Positions 12,096-21,869 of a stretch of 64,000 nucleotides of DNA are shown here, in pieces. Under the pieces are notes generated by a model. That model was not told the origin of the DNA, ran no database searches, and saw only the letters and a list, made by a program, of their open reading frames with translations. How positions within the stretch are numbered: the stretch's first letter is position 1; each line of letters starts with the position of its first letter. Source of the stretch: Bacillus sp. FJAT-50079 (GTDB taxonomy: Bacteria > Bacillota > Bacilli > Bacillales > Bacillaceae_C); assembly GCF_018343515.1 (NCBI RefSeq), contig NZ_JAGYPD010000002.1:496001-560000 (forward strand), read 5' to 3'. Both the position numbers and the translations under genes were made by a program.

Positions 12096-12126
12096 TAAAA
12101 GGGACTTATTTAGTTTTCAAGCATGT

Positions 12127-12678
<552 letters not shown>

Positions 12679-12691
12679 TTAAAAACGATAA

Positions 12692-12800
12692 ATAAAAAAC
12701 CCTCTTTACCGAAAGGCAAGAGGGTATACGTATCCTAAAAAGACATGTTCAGCATGTCATCACCGTATCCTTCATAGCCTCACGGGACTAAATTAAAGGT
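12692..12800 (-). promoter_or_regulatory. PyrR-controlled attenuator in the pyrR leader
   Basis: The PyrR-binding loop is a perfect consensus AGTCCCGTGAGGCT on the minus strand (12789-12776). The terminator pairs CCCTCTTG (12724-12717) with AAAGAGGG (12707-12700) and is followed by TTTTTTATTT. It lies directly upstream of pyrR. Confidence 0.95.
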
Positions 12801-12818
12801 GCGTATTTAACTAATACC

Positions 12819-12847
12819 AATATAGGCTTAAATTCGACATCTGTCAA
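12819..12847 (-). promoter_or_regulatory. Sigma-A promoter of the pyr operon
   Basis: On the minus strand TTGACA (12847-12842), exactly 17 bp, then TATATT (12824-12819). The -35 box overlaps the rluD stop codon (12846-12844). The start point would fall near 12812, just before the PyrR-binding loop. Confidence 0.85.
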
Positions 12848-13755
12848 TCATTATTTCTTAATTGGTGTAAAAACTCTTCAAAATACGCCGGAATCGGCGC
12901 GGAAAATTCCATATACTCGTTCAATCTCGGATGAATAAAGCCGAGAACTCCAGCATGTAACACTTGTCCAGACGCTTGTAATGTTTTTCGCGGACCATAT
13001 TTTGGATCACCAGCTAATGGATAGCCGATGTATTTCATATGCACACGAATTTGATGCGTTCTTCCCGTTTCAAGTGTACATTCAACGAAACTGTATTGAT
13101 CAAAACGTTCCAATACGCTAAAATGCGTGACAGCATGCTTGCCATTATCTACGACCGTCATGCTTTGCCGATCATCTTTATCCCTGCCAATTGGTGCATC
13201 GATCGTGCCATGATCATGAGGAATCACGCCGTGCACGAGGGCGTAATATTTCCGGGTGACCGATTTTTCGACGAGTTGATTGACCAGTTTTTCATGTGCT
13301 TGATCATTTTTCGCAACCATTAATAAGCCTGATGTATCTTTATCGATCCGATGAACGATCCCCGGACGCAACACACCGTTTATGCCTGATAAATCGTTGC
13401 AATGCGCCATTAATCCATTCACGAGTGTGCCCGTTGAATGTCCTGGTGCCGGATGAACGACCATCCCTTTTGGTTTATTCACAACAATTACATCGGAATC
13501 TTCGAAATAAATATCGAGATCCATTTGCTCTGGTTCTACATCTAATAACTCAGGAGCGGGAATTCGAATGATAATGACCTCATCCAAAGCACATTTATAA
13601 TTAGCTTTTTCTATTTTTCCATTGACAGAAACATGCCCCTCTTTGATCCACTGCTGCACCTGTGATCTAGACCAATCTGTATTTAAGCTAGTGATTACCT
13701 TGTCAAGGCGTTCCATCACTTCTGTCTCAATCGTACGATGTTCCACTTTATCCAT
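12844..13755 (-). CDS. RluD-family pseudouridine synthase (YlyB)
   Basis: Turns uridines of 23S rRNA into pseudouridine. 303 residues. An N-terminal S4 RNA-binding domain (about 14-75, [20 protein letters not shown]) precedes the RluA/RluD catalytic domain with the active Asp in [11 protein letters not shown] and the RTHQIRVHM motif. The ATG overlaps lspA by 8 bp. It is the ylyB equivalent by position between lspA and pyrR. The exact rRNA target is inferred from the family. Confidence 0.95.
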   Translation of the reverse strand: MDKVEHRTIETEVMERLDKVITSLNTDWSRSQVQQWIKEGHVSVNGKIEKANYKCALDEVIIIRIPAPELLDVEPEQMDLDIYFEDSDVIVVNKPKGMVVHPAPGHSTGTLVNGLMAHCNDLSGINGVLRPGIVHRIDKDTSGLLMVAKNDQAHEKLVNQLVEKSVTRKYYALVHGVIPHDHGTIDAPIGRDKDDRQSMTVVDNGKHAVTHFSVLERFDQYSFVECTLETGRTHQIRVHMKYIGYPLAGDPKYGPRKTLQASGQVLHAGVLGFIHPRLNEYMEFSAPIPAYFEEFLHQLRNND

Positions 13756-14218
13756 GTAATTTCCTCTTTTCCTCGCGACTTTCTATAAACATTTGGATGA
13801 ACATAATCACCACACCAATTGTCAATGCAGAATCTGCAATATTAAAGATCGGGAAATCATACTTAAAAATATATGTATCGAGAAAATCTACGACTTCTTT
13901 TCTAAATAGACGGTCAATAAAGTTGCCGATCGCTCCCCCTAAAATAAATGCTAACCCTAATTGGAAAAGCGGTTTACCTTTTGCATGCTTTTCAAGATAA
14001 TACACGATCGCAACACAAACAATCAGTGTAATAATATAAAACAACCACATTTGATCTTGCAAAATGCCCCATGCAGCTCCGCGATTTCGGTGAGATGTAA
14101 TGTAAAAAAAGTTTTTAATAACCTTAATGCTTTCACCAAGCTCCATATTTTTAACAATGATCCACTTCGTTATCTGGTCTAAAATAATAATAAATAAAGC
14201 AATGATATAATACCGCAC
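13748..14218 (-). CDS. lspA: Lipoprotein signal peptidase (signal peptidase II)
   Basis: Membrane aspartyl protease that cuts signal peptides from diacylglyceryl-modified prolipoproteins. 156 residues with four hydrophobic segments. The catalytic aspartates lie in the conserved blocks [15 protein letters not shown] and [11 protein letters not shown]. The GTG start has a GGAGGGGA ribosome site. In B. subtilis it follows ylyA; here ylyA is absent and a gap with a repeat remnant precedes it. Confidence 0.96.
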   Translation of the reverse strand: MRYYIIALFIIILDQITKWIIVKNMELGESIKVIKNFFYITSHRNRGAAWGILQDQMWLFYIITLIVCVAIVYYLEKHAKGKPLFQLGLAFILGGAIGNFIDRLFRKEVVDFLDTYIFKYDFPIFNIADSALTIGVVIMFIQMFIESREEKRKLHG

Positions 14219-14351
14219 TTGCTCCCCTCCATATGAAAAGAAAATAACTCCAATAGAATTTTAGCATAACCGATTGTAATAACATAGTGATTGATAAGAA
14301 AAACTCCTCTTTCAAACGCAAGCTTATGAAAAAGTCCCACTTTAGAACACT

Positions 14352-14387
14352 GTTGATCTCCGCTTCTGGCACTTCGCATCAATCAAC
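14352..14387. repeat. Shortened copy of the GTTGATT/AATCAAC repeat
   Basis: The ends GTTGATCTCCGCTTC and ATCAATCAAC, the left flank AACAC and the right flank ATCTGCTAAAA match the fuller copy at 31859-31971, but the middle is deleted. It lies in the 285-bp lspA-HAD gap, where I see nothing else. Confidence 0.65.
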
Positions 14388-14503
14388 GTCATCTGCTAAA
14401 AGGCGGGAAACAATTGGGGTGTTTAAAATCTAGGTTTTCTTCAAGGATTTTTTCCGAACAAAAGCATCCTTTCAACAACAGAGTTATATAGGTGATAGTA
14501 GTT

Positions 14504-15016
14504 CTAAATGTAACTTGTTAAATCCTTAATCGTTTTTATTTGTTTAATTTTAGTGTTCCGGTACTCAGAACCAACTCCGATACCAAACCCTTTCATATTC
14601 ATTTTTATCGCCAACTCAATATCAACTATTGAATCTCCAATTATAAAAGATTCGGATAAATTTATTTCTGGATGATTTATTAGAGCATTTTTTATCATTC
14701 CAGTTCTCGGTTTAATACAGGAGCACTCTTCTATTTTTGCGTGAGGGCAATAATAAATATCATAAATCTCAATATCATAACGCTTAAGTTCATCAAGCAT
14801 TTGATTGTTTATATCATGGTATTGCCCAATTGTGATATGCCCTTCATTTATTATGTATTGATTAGTTATAATAATAATTTTATAACCTTTCTGTTGTACT
14901 TCATTTAATGTTTGGATTGCACCATCAATAAATACTGGCTGTCTAATCTTCATCCACTCATGGTCCGGATAATCATCTATTATTGTTCCGTCTCTATCAA
15001 AAAATGCCACTTTCAT
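14504..15016 (-). CDS. HAD-superfamily phosphatase, HisB-N/GmhB-like
   Basis: 170 residues from ATG 15016, which has an AAGGAGG site. The HAD motifs are all present: FFDRDGTIID at the N-terminus, IIITNQYIINEGHI, the KPRTGMI lysine, and IIGDSIVDIELA. A zinc-type insert with His/Cys ligands (CPHAKIEECSCIKP) places it in the HAD-IIIA group that includes heptose bisphosphate and histidinol-phosphate phosphatases. The real substrate is unknown. It is clearly more AT-rich than its neighbours and sits between ileS and lspA, where B. subtilis has ylyA, so it is probably an acquired gene. Confidence 0.88.
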   Translation of the reverse strand: MKVAFFDRDGTIIDDYPDHEWMKIRQPVFIDGAIQTLNEVQQKGYKIIIITNQYIINEGHITIGQYHDINNQMLDELKRYDIEIYDIYYCPHAKIEECSCIKPRTGMIKNALINHPEINLSESFIIGDSIVDIELAIKMNMKGFGIGVGSEYRNTKIKQIKTIKDLTSYI

Positions 15017-15064
15017 AAACACACCTCCTTGTTACTTGAACTACAACAATTCTTCACAATATGC

Positions 15065-15115
15065 TAAAAAGGCATAAAACCCTTACTTTATGAGGGTTTT
15101 ATGCCTTTTTTTATG
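15065..15115 (-). terminator. Strong bidirectional terminator between ileS and the HAD gene
   Basis: Arms AAAGGCATAAAACCCT and AGGGTTTTATGCCTTT with a 9-nt loop and A/T tracts on both sides. On the minus strand it ends ileS transcripts before the HAD gene. Confidence 0.9.
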
Positions 15116-15143
15116 TGGTGTTGCAAAATACTTCAATAATTTT

Positions 15144-15162
15144 AACACCGTTGATTGGAGCG
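15144..15162. repeat. Tiny remnant of the GTTGATT repeat
   Basis: AACACCGTTGATT is identical to the left end and flank of the copy at 31859, then GGAGCG resembles the inverted right end. It lies in the ileS 3' untranslated region. Probably a deletion product. Confidence 0.45.
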
Positions 15163-15223
15163 TAATTCAACAACATCATCAAGGACTTCCCACTACTCCG
15201 CCGTTCGGAAGTAGAGCATCTAT

Positions 15224-17983
15224 TTATTCAAAGTCTTTCACAACATCAGCACAGCGTGGGCATAGTGTCGGATGTTCTGCCACTTCACCTACGTCTGTAG
15301 AAACAACCCAACATCTTTCACATGTTTCGCCTTCTGCTTTTTCAACGACGATTGCTGCATGCTCAAGTTTTAAAGCATGTTCAGGAGCTTCCTCCGTCGA
15401 ACCTGCAATTGCAAAGTCAGAGACAATGAATAGTTGCTTTAAACTTTCCGTAATCGTCTCAAGCAATGCTTTCGTTTCAGCATTCACATAGAGCGTTACT
15501 TTCGCTGTAAGTGACTTACCGATGAGTTTTTCGTTTCTCGCTTCTTCAAGTGCTTTAAGGACATCATCACGTAAGTCCATGAAAGCTGCCCATTTTGCTT
15601 CAAGTGCATCAGCGTTCGCTAATTCACGACCTTCAGGCATGTCAGTCAACTGCACGCTTTCTTCCACAACTCCTGGAATATACTCCCAAACTTCATCTGC
15701 CGTATGTGGAAGAATTGGTGAAAGCAATTTAGCTAAGGCAACAACCGTTTCATACATCACCGTTTGCATGGCGCGGCGCTCATAATGATCCGCTTTTTCG
15801 ATGTAAAGGACATCTTTTGCAAAATCCATATAGAATGAACTTAATTCAGTCGTACAGAAATTATTTACCGTATGATAAATCGTTGAAAATTCATAGCTGT
15901 CATACGAAGCACGTGCTTCCTTCACCAATTTATCTAATTTCACTAAAATAAATTGATCTACTTCACGTAATTGTTCGTATGCAATCGCATTTTTCGTTGG
16001 ATCAAAATCAGCTAAATTACCAAGCAAAAATCTAAATGTATTTCTAATTTTACGATACACTTCACTTACCTGTTTTAAAATCGCATCTGATACACGCACA
16101 TCGGCTTGATAGTCAACAGAAGCTACCCATAAACGAATGATTTCCGCGCCAAGTTGATTCGTTACTTTTCCAGGAAGAATGACGTTCCCAAGTGACTTAC
16201 TCATTTTTCTGCCGTTTCCATCAAGGACAAATCCATGGCTTAGTACGCCTTTATATGGAGCTTTGCCAGTAACTGCTACTGCTGTCGTCAATGATGAGTT
16301 GAACCAACCACGATATTGATCCGAACCTTCTAGATATAGATCAGCTGGACGTTGTAATTCATCTCTTTCAACGAGCACACCTTGGTGTGATGAACCTGAG
16401 TCGAACCATACATCCATAATATCTGTTTCTTTCGTAAACTCTCCATTTGGACTTCCCGGATGTTCAAATCCTTCAGGTAATAATTCCTTCGCATCTTTTT
16501 CAAACCAAATATTTGATCCGTGCTCACGGAATAGCTCGGAAACGCGTTGGATCGTTTCATCCGTAATGATCGCTTCCCCATTTTCCGCGTAAAACACTGG
16601 AATCGGCACACCCCAGACACGCTGCCTAGAAATACACCAATCGCCGCGATCTCTTACCATATTGTACAATCTTGTTTCTCCCCAATGCGGGATCCATTTT
16701 ACTTCTTTAATCGCCGCTAAAAGATCTTCACGGAAGTCTTTAATCGACGCAAACCATTGTGATGTAGCTCGGTAAATAACCGGCTTTTTCGTACGCCAAT
16801 CATGTGGGTATGAATGTGTGATAAACTCTAGTTTCAGCAATGCCCCTGCTTCTTCAAGCTTTTCCGTAATTGGCTTATTTGCAGCATCGTAAAATAACCC
16901 TTCAAATCCAGGAGCTTCGTCTGTCATATGGCCTTTATCATCAACTGGACAAAGAACACCGAGATCATATTGCTGGCCTACATAGAAGTCATCTTCCCCG
17001 TGTCCTGGTGCTGTATGAACACAGCCAGTACCAGAATCCGTCGTTACATGTTCACCAAGAATGACTAATGACTCACGCTCATAAAACGGATGTTTCGTCG
17101 TAATTCTTTCTAAATCCGCTCCGCTAACAAGTTTAACCGTTTCTGGATTTTCCCATTCTAGTACCGTTGAAACTTCTTCTAACAATGCTTGTGCAACAAC
17201 GAATTGCTCATCCTTCACTTTAACAACCGCATATTGTAATTCCGGATGAACGGCAATCCCTAGATTCGCTGGAAGTGTCCATGGAGTTGTCGTCCAGATG
17301 ATAAACTTCGTTCCTGCCTCTAACACATCTTTCCCATCTGTTACAGCAAAAGCAACATAAATCGATGGGGAACGTTTATCTTGGTATTCAATTTCCGCTT
17401 CAGCAAGGGCTGATTCACTTGATGGTGACCAATAAACCGGTTTTTTCCCTTTATAAATATAGCCTTTTTTCGCCATTTCGCCGAATACTTGGATTTGTTG
17501 CGCCTCATATTCAGGCTTTAACGTAATATATGGGTTTTCCCAATCGCCACGAACACCTAAGCGTTTAAATTCTGTTCTTTGATTATCAATTTGCTCATAC
17601 GCATATTTCGCACAAAGCTCACGGAACTCTGCAACAGACATCTCTTTGCGCTTAACTCCTTTATTCGCCAATGCCTGCTCAATTGGCAAACCGTGCGTAT
17701 CCCAGCCTGGCACATACGGAACGCAATAGCCGCTCATTGATTTATAACGATTAATAAAATCTTTCAATGTTTTATTTAGTGCGTGTCCCATGTGGAGATC
17801 ACCATTCGCATATGGTGGTCCATCATGTAAAATAAAAAGCGGTCTATCTTTCGTATGTTCTTGCACTTTCCGATAAATATCTTGCTCTTCCCATTTCGCT
17901 TGCATTTCCGGCTCTCTTTTTGGAAGATTGCCGCGCATTGGAAACTCTGTTTTAGGCATTAATAACGTATCTTTATAATCCAT
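15224..17983 (-). CDS. ileS: Isoleucine--tRNA ligase
   Basis: Charges tRNA-Ile in the cytoplasm. 919 residues from ATG 17983 (GGAG site), matching the [11 protein letters not shown]-type start of close homologues. The class I signatures HMGH (in [16 protein letters not shown]) and KMSKS (in [11 protein letters not shown]) are intact, with the editing domain between them ([13 protein letters not shown]). The C-terminal zinc cysteines CERCW and CPRC are present. This is the usual bacterial form. Its expression is controlled by the T-box upstream. Confidence 0.98.
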   Translation of the reverse strand: MDYKDTLLMPKTEFPMRGNLPKREPEMQAKWEEQDIYRKVQEHTKDRPLFILHDGPPYANGDLHMGHALNKTLKDFINRYKSMSGYCVPYVPGWDTHGLPIEQALANKGVKRKEMSVAEFRELCAKYAYEQIDNQRTEFKRLGVRGDWENPYITLKPEYEAQQIQVFGEMAKKGYIYKGKKPVYWSPSSESALAEAEIEYQDKRSPSIYVAFAVTDGKDVLEAGTKFIIWTTTPWTLPANLGIAVHPELQYAVVKVKDEQFVVAQALLEEVSTVLEWENPETVKLVSGADLERITTKHPFYERESLVILGEHVTTDSGTGCVHTAPGHGEDDFYVGQQYDLGVLCPVDDKGHMTDEAPGFEGLFYDAANKPITEKLEEAGALLKLEFITHSYPHDWRTKKPVIYRATSQWFASIKDFREDLLAAIKEVKWIPHWGETRLYNMVRDRGDWCISRQRVWGVPIPVFYAENGEAIITDETIQRVSELFREHGSNIWFEKDAKELLPEGFEHPGSPNGEFTKETDIMDVWFDSGSSHQGVLVERDELQRPADLYLEGSDQYRGWFNSSLTTAVAVTGKAPYKGVLSHGFVLDGNGRKMSKSLGNVILPGKVTNQLGAEIIRLWVASVDYQADVRVSDAILKQVSEVYRKIRNTFRFLLGNLADFDPTKNAIAYEQLREVDQFILVKLDKLVKEARASYDSYEFSTIYHTVNNFCTTELSSFYMDFAKDVLYIEKADHYERRAMQTVMYETVVALAKLLSPILPHTADEVWEYIPGVVEESVQLTDMPEGRELANADALEAKWAAFMDLRDDVLKALEEARNEKLIGKSLTAKVTLYVNAETKALLETITESLKQLFIVSDFAIAGSTEEAPEHALKLEHAAIVVEKAEGETCERCWVVSTDVGEVAEHPTLCPRCADVVKDFE

Positions 17984-18079
17984 GTTCATTCTCCTTTATT
18001 TATTGGTTGTTTAACTTGTGATTTCCGCTTCAATCAACATAGTGCAAAATTAACAATGAGCTTTCCCTTTTATTCATAA

Positions 18080-18345
18080 AAAAATAACCTTCTCATCCCT
18101 AAAATAGGGACGAGAAGGTTATTTCCCGCGGTACCACCCAAATAGCATACAAATCGTTCATATGCCCGCTCATTGATCCGTATCGTGGACGCTCCGCTTT
18201 CATCTACTGACTCATCGTCGTTTTCAATGTAAGAACTCGAGGGTGATCTTCCAAATCTCGCCGTTCTCTAGGCTTTCACCATCCCTAGATCGCTAATGCA
18301 AAGGCTGTTGAGATTCGTACTATCCCTGTCATCGTTTAATTATTT
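18080..18345 (-). promoter_or_regulatory. T-box leader of ileS
   Basis: The T-box sequence GGGTGGTACCGCGGG is present on the minus strand (18139-18125). It is followed by a long terminator stem (18124-18106 with 18100-18082) and a T run. The terminator and the antiterminator that includes the T-box are mutually exclusive. Upstream lies a Stem I-like region, in which ATC followed by A at 18247-18245 is a plausible isoleucine specifier. Uncharged tRNA-Ile would stabilise the antiterminator and turn ileS on. Confidence 0.93.
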
Positions 18346-18358
18346 TAAAATATCTTAT

Positions 18359-18388
18359 ATTATATGCGAGACGATCACATTCCGTCAA
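18359..18388 (-). promoter_or_regulatory. Probable sigma-A promoter of ileS
   Basis: Minus strand TTGACG (18388-18383), 18 bp, TATAAT (18364-18359), just before the T-box leader and right after the divIVA stop codon. Confidence 0.75.
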
Positions 18389-18390
18389 GC

Positions 18391-18900
18391 TTACTGGTCT
18401 ACTTCTTGTAGTGATCTTAATTCTGTTGAATCTGCATCGAATTCCATTAAATGATCCCAATCATCGCTTTCGATTAAATCGAGCTGTGCTTCGATCAACA
18501 TTTTAAATCTCGTTCTGAACACTTTTGATTGCTTTTTCAATTCTTCAATTTCAAGCGCGATCTTTCTTGCTTTCGATAATGCCTCATTAACAATTCGATC
18601 CGCATTTTTTTCTGCTTCTCTAATAATGAGCTTCGCTTCTTTTTGCGCATTGCCTTTTACTTCTTCAGCTGCCTCTTGAGCAACGACGATCGATTTATGC
18701 AATGTTTCCTCAATCGTATTAAAATGGCCAAGGCGCTCACTTGTAGAGGATAATCTTTCTTCTAATTCCTTTTTCTCACGAAGGATTAATTCGAAGTCTT
18801 TAATGATCTGTTCAAGAAACTCATTTACTTCATCCTCATCATAGCCACGAAACCCTCTACTGAACTCTTTATTATGTATATCTACTGGCGTTAACGGCAT
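18391..18900 (-). CDS. divIVA: Cell-division pole-targeting protein DivIVA
   Basis: Coiled-coil scaffold that binds curved membrane at septa and poles and recruits Min proteins; in sporulation it helps anchor chromosome origins. 169 residues, starting MPLTPVDIHNKEFSRGF, the conserved lipid-binding N-terminus, followed by GYDEDEVNEFLEQI and long heptad coiled coils to about residue 145. I use the second of two adjacent ATGs for better spacing from GGAGG. It ends the ylm cluster. Confidence 0.97.
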   Translation of the reverse strand: MPLTPVDIHNKEFSRGFRGYDEDEVNEFLEQIIKDFELILREKKELEERLSSTSERLGHFNTIEETLHKSIVVAQEAAEEVKGNAQKEAKLIIREAEKNADRIVNEALSKARKIALEIEELKKQSKVFRTRFKMLIEAQLDLIESDDWDHLMEFDADSTELRSLQEVDQ

Positions 18901-18992
18901 CATGCCACCTCCACTGCTATTTCATTCAATAATCTATCCATATTATACAGAATTTCGACTATAAATGGCGAAAAAACAAAGATTTATTCATT

Positions 18993-19766
18993 TTATTTCA
19001 ATATTCCTATCGTTATCCGCCACTTATCTTTTTTCGTTTTACCATGAATAGCGATCATTTTACTTCGACCGAACCCACGAACAGAAAGGACATCTCCTGC
19101 CATGCATTCGTAAGACGGTTGTTCGATCTTCTCCCAATTGACCCGTGCAAGCCCTTGCTGGATGAGTGTTTGTGCTTTTTGCCTCGACAAATTATATGCT
19201 GTCGCAACAATCGTATCTAGACGCAAAGAGCTGGCTGTTTTCTCACTTTCATGCCACTTTTCATCCGATTCGATTGGTTTTTCTGCTTTTTTCTGAATCG
19301 AAACATTCGCCCTGCCCATTTGAGTCAATTGCGTCAAAATAAAATCCTCAATCTCTTCAGCTAAAAGGAGCTGAATGCGATCGCCACTAACGATAATATC
19401 GCCAAATTTATCCCTTTTCAAGCCTAGTGACATAATGGTGCCAAGCACAGTCCGATGATCCAGTTGGATGAACTTTCTCGGATAGTCGATTTCATACAAT
19501 CCGACTTGAAAATCTTCCAAAGATGGCTCGTAATATTCGGGATAAATAATGGCACGCTTTCTTTCACTCTCTTCACTTCCACCAAAAAAGGAGCAACGAA
19601 CATCATTGTTTTCACCAATGAGCGAGCTGACAATGAGTTGTTGACGCGGATCGAGAAAATCTGTAAGTTTCGGAGAATAAAAATCTTCTACGCTTTGTCG
19701 CCAATCGAGCACTTGATCAATAAATTCTTTTTCTTCTGGTCGAAAATGCTGGTAAACCCCTGACAT
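18993..19766 (-). CDS. ylmH: S4-domain RNA-binding protein YlmH
   Basis: 257 residues. The N-terminal half is the YlmH-specific RNA-binding region (FFGGSEESERKRAIIYPEY). The C-terminal S4 domain (about 180-245) has LRLDTIVATAYNLSRQKAQ and DVLSVRGFGRSKM. Close homologues bind 50S-peptidyl-tRNA complexes and take part in ribosome-associated quality control, which links it to rqcH at the window start. It lies between ylmG and divIVA in the conserved order. Confidence 0.95.
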   Translation of the reverse strand: MSGVYQHFRPEEKEFIDQVLDWRQSVEDFYSPKLTDFLDPRQQLIVSSLIGENNDVRCSFFGGSEESERKRAIIYPEYYEPSLEDFQVGLYEIDYPRKFIQLDHRTVLGTIMSLGLKRDKFGDIIVSGDRIQLLLAEEIEDFILTQLTQMGRANVSIQKKAEKPIESDEKWHESEKTASSLRLDTIVATAYNLSRQKAQTLIQQGLARVNWEKIEQPSYECMAGDVLSVRGFGRSKMIAIHGKTKKDKWRITIGILK

Positions 19767-19816
19767 TCATCCCACTCCAAATTTGCCATTATCAATTTCC
19801 CCGGAGTAATTGCATC

Positions 19817-19846
19817 CAGATTTTTTTCTGGCTCGAAAAAAATCTG
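19817..19846. repeat. Perfect 12-bp inverted repeat between ylmG and ylmH
   Basis: CAGATTTTTTTC (19817-19828), 6-nt loop TGGCTC, GAAAAAAATCTG (19835-19846). The arms are exactly complementary. No T tract follows directly on either strand, so it is not a classical terminator. Confidence 0.75.
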
Positions 19847-19926
19847 TGACTTTCCGCCAAGGCTTAACCTGAATCAGCAAATCGTTTTGTACCGAAAGCG
19901 AAGCATCGGCCTTTCACTCATTCAAG

Positions 19927-19957
19927 TTAAAAAAAGGAGAGCGAGTGCTTTCCTTTT
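19927..19957 (-). terminator. Terminator-like hairpin after ylmG
   Basis: AAAAAAGGAA on the minus strand pairs with TTCCTTTTTT-type sequence (TCCTTTTTTTT) across a loop of about 11 nt, directly after the ylmG stop codon, ending in a T run. The stem is weak in G+C. Confidence 0.55.
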
Positions 19958-20221
19958 TTACATGAAAAATCTTTCTACTTCAGCCAAGCCTATTGTCGCA
20001 AGCCTTAACACAAAGAATGCAACAATCGGTGAAATATCAATCATTCCTAGCGATGGTACAAATCGGCGAAAAGGCTCCAAATACGGCTCACAAATGCGAG
20101 CAAGCAGTTGTCCAAAGCCTGTTTCCCTTGCGTTTGGGAACCATGACATTAAAATGTAAATGATTAAGGCATATGAATAATACTTTATTAATAATGCGAT
20201 CAAACCAAATATTAGCGACAT
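19958..20221 (-). CDS. ylmG: YggT-family membrane protein YlmG
   Basis: 87 residues from ATG 20221 with an AGGTGGAG site that overlaps the end of sepF. Two hydrophobic segments (about 1-25 and 60-80) flank the conserved block [28 protein letters not shown]. The family is linked to membrane or nucleoid organisation near division genes, but its molecular role is unclear. It lies between sepF and ylmH. Confidence 0.94.
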   Translation of the reverse strand: MSLIFGLIALLIKYYSYALIIYILMSWFPNARETGFGQLLARICEPYLEPFRRFVPSLGMIDISPIVAFFVLRLATIGLAEVERFFM

Positions 20222-20226
20222 GCTAT

Positions 20227-20676
20227 TTAACTCCACCTCGTATCTTGAAATTCATTATCCCCCATAATTTCAGAAATGTTTCCGGAAACCTCCACATTAT
20301 CTGGGGTACATAAAAATATATCTTTTCCTACTTTTTGGATATCACCACCAATGGCATAAACAGTCCCGCTTAAAAAGTCAATAATCCGAACACCTTGCTC
20401 ACGCTGAATGCGTTGTAAATTTACAAGCACGGAACGACGATTGACGAGGTGATCTGCAACTTCCTGCGCTTCCGCATATACTCTTGGCTCTATGAGAATG
20501 ACCTTAGAGGCTTTTTGGACGCTTTGAAGACTGACGACATTTTGTTTGCGGCTTGCGATTGGCTGCTCCGCCTCTTGCCGATACTTTGGCTCCTGCTTCA
20601 CGCTCTCTTCCTCATACTCATATTCGTATTCATCTTCAAGCTGAAAAAAGTTTTTAAACTTTGACTTGATGCCCAT
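20227..20676 (-). CDS. sepF: Cell division protein SepF
   Basis: Binds FtsZ bundles and the membrane and helps align the septal ring. 149 residues from ATG 20676 (GGAGG at 7 nt). An N-terminal membrane-binding helix (KSKFKNFF) is followed by an acidic/Tyr-rich linker ([11 protein letters not shown]) and the SepF core (about 60-140) with [15 protein letters not shown] and [17 protein letters not shown]. Confidence 0.96.
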   Translation of the reverse strand: MGIKSKFKNFFQLEDEYEYEYEEESVKQEPKYRQEAEQPIASRKQNVVSLQSVQKASKVILIEPRVYAEAQEVADHLVNRRSVLVNLQRIQREQGVRIIDFLSGTVYAIGGDIQKVGKDIFLCTPDNVEVSGNISEIMGDNEFQDTRWS

Positions 20677-20693
20677 TTTCATACCTCCTTCGA

Positions 20694-21365
20694 TTATTCC
20701 CCTACTAAAGCAGTACCGATTCGTACATATGTAGCACCTTCCTCAATGGCAATCATATAATCATTCGACATTCCCATTGATAATTCCGTGCATGGAGCAT
20801 GTTCCATATGTAATGATTGAACTTCATCACGAAGTTCCTTCAATTGACGAAAACAAGCACGCAATAATGCTTCGTCATCCGTCAATGGAGCCATCGTCAT
20901 TAATCCAACGACATGGATGTTTGGGTACTCGTCAAGTTTCTGGATAAATTCAATGACATCCTCTTTGTTTAGCCCTTGCTTTGATTGTTCACCTGATACA
21001 TTCACTTGAACAAAGCAATTGATTTTTTTCGACGCCCGCTTTTGAATTTCCTTTGCAAGTGAAAGCCTGTCCAATGAATGGATATAGTCTACTTTGTCAA
21101 TTACATTTCTTACTTTACGTGTTTGTAATGAGCCGATAAAATGCCATGCAACTTTATCTTGCAATAATTCCCACTTAGAAGCAAGGCCATCATCCCTGTT
21201 TTCTCCAAAATTCATTATTCCCGCTTCAAAAGCCTCGACAGCTCTCGCAGAAGAAACATATTTTGTAACAGCAATGATAGCCACATCTTCAGGGTTTCGG
21301 TTGCTCAGTTCGCATGCAGATGCAATATTATCATTAATTAGCGTTAATTTTTCTTCAACCTTCAT
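20694..21365 (-). CDS. ylmE: Pyridoxal phosphate homeostasis protein (YggS family, YlmE)
   Basis: PLP-binding fold III protein without known catalysis that buffers PLP and amino-acid pools. 223 residues. The PLP lysine lies in [10 protein letters not shown] near the N-terminus, and [19 protein letters not shown] and LSMGMSNDY are conserved. It precedes sepF by 11 bp. The gene ylmD, usually just upstream, is absent. Confidence 0.95.
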   Translation of the reverse strand: MKVEEKLTLINDNIASACELSNRNPEDVAIIAVTKYVSSARAVEAFEAGIMNFGENRDDGLASKWELLQDKVAWHFIGSLQTRKVRNVIDKVDYIHSLDRLSLAKEIQKRASKKINCFVQVNVSGEQSKQGLNKEDVIEFIQKLDEYPNIHVVGLMTMAPLTDDEALLRACFRQLKELRDEVQSLHMEHAPCTELSMGMSNDYMIAIEEGATYVRIGTALVGE

Positions 21366-21455
21366 TCTGTATAACCCCTATTATATAAATCATAATAAAA
21401 AAGAAAACATTTTCTCTAGTGTATCATAAAAGCGTGAAAATCGATAATAGTATTA

Positions 21456-21731
21456 TTAAGATTTTGGCTCGGCAATTTGCTGCTGAATATAATTTTCACT
21501 TTGATGTCTCACTAAAATGACGTCTGTTCCAATTTTAACAATTTGTTTCCATGGGATAACAACTTCCTCATCCTTGCCAAAAAAGCCAAGTAATTTCCCC
21601 GCGTTGTTAATCACAATCGCTTCAATTCTACCCGTCTCAAGATTAATATCAATATCACCTATATTTCCAAGCTTTCTCCCATCACTAATATTTACGACAT
21701 CTTTTATTTGAAATTCAGAAATTCTAACCAA
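21456..21731 (-). CDS. ylmC: PRC-barrel sporulation protein YlmC/YmxH
   Basis: 91 residues from TTG 21731, which has a GGGGGA site. This start gives MVRISEFQIKDVVNI and matches the family N-terminus; longer frames run into the sigG terminator. The PRC-barrel contains GRKLGNIGDIDINLETGRI and FGKDEEVVIPWKQIVKIG. The family is tied to sporulation by location and expression, but its biochemical role is not known to me. Confidence 0.9.
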   Translation of the reverse strand: MVRISEFQIKDVVNISDGRKLGNIGDIDINLETGRIEAIVINNAGKLLGFFGKDEEVVIPWKQIVKIGTDVILVRHQSENYIQQQIAEPKS

Positions 21732-21826
21732 TACGATCCCCCGCTTCCATGCAATCATTCTCACTATTATATGTATGCGCCCATGTCCTATGTTCATGCT
21801 TGCATAAAAGCCGCTGTATTCAAGAT

Positions 21827-21866
21827 AAAAAGCGCAATTCCACACTGATGATGGAATTACGCTTTT
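21827..21866 (-). terminator. Terminator after sigG
   Basis: Minus strand AAAAGCGTAATTCCA and TGGAATTGCGCTTTTT with a 9-nt loop and T-rich tail, 4 bp after the sigG stop codon. Confidence 0.9.
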
Positions 21867-21869
21867 CTA

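Noticed and set aside
15090-15491. 133-codon plus-strand frame at the 3' end of ileS
   Set aside because: Antisense to the C-terminal zinc region of ileS.
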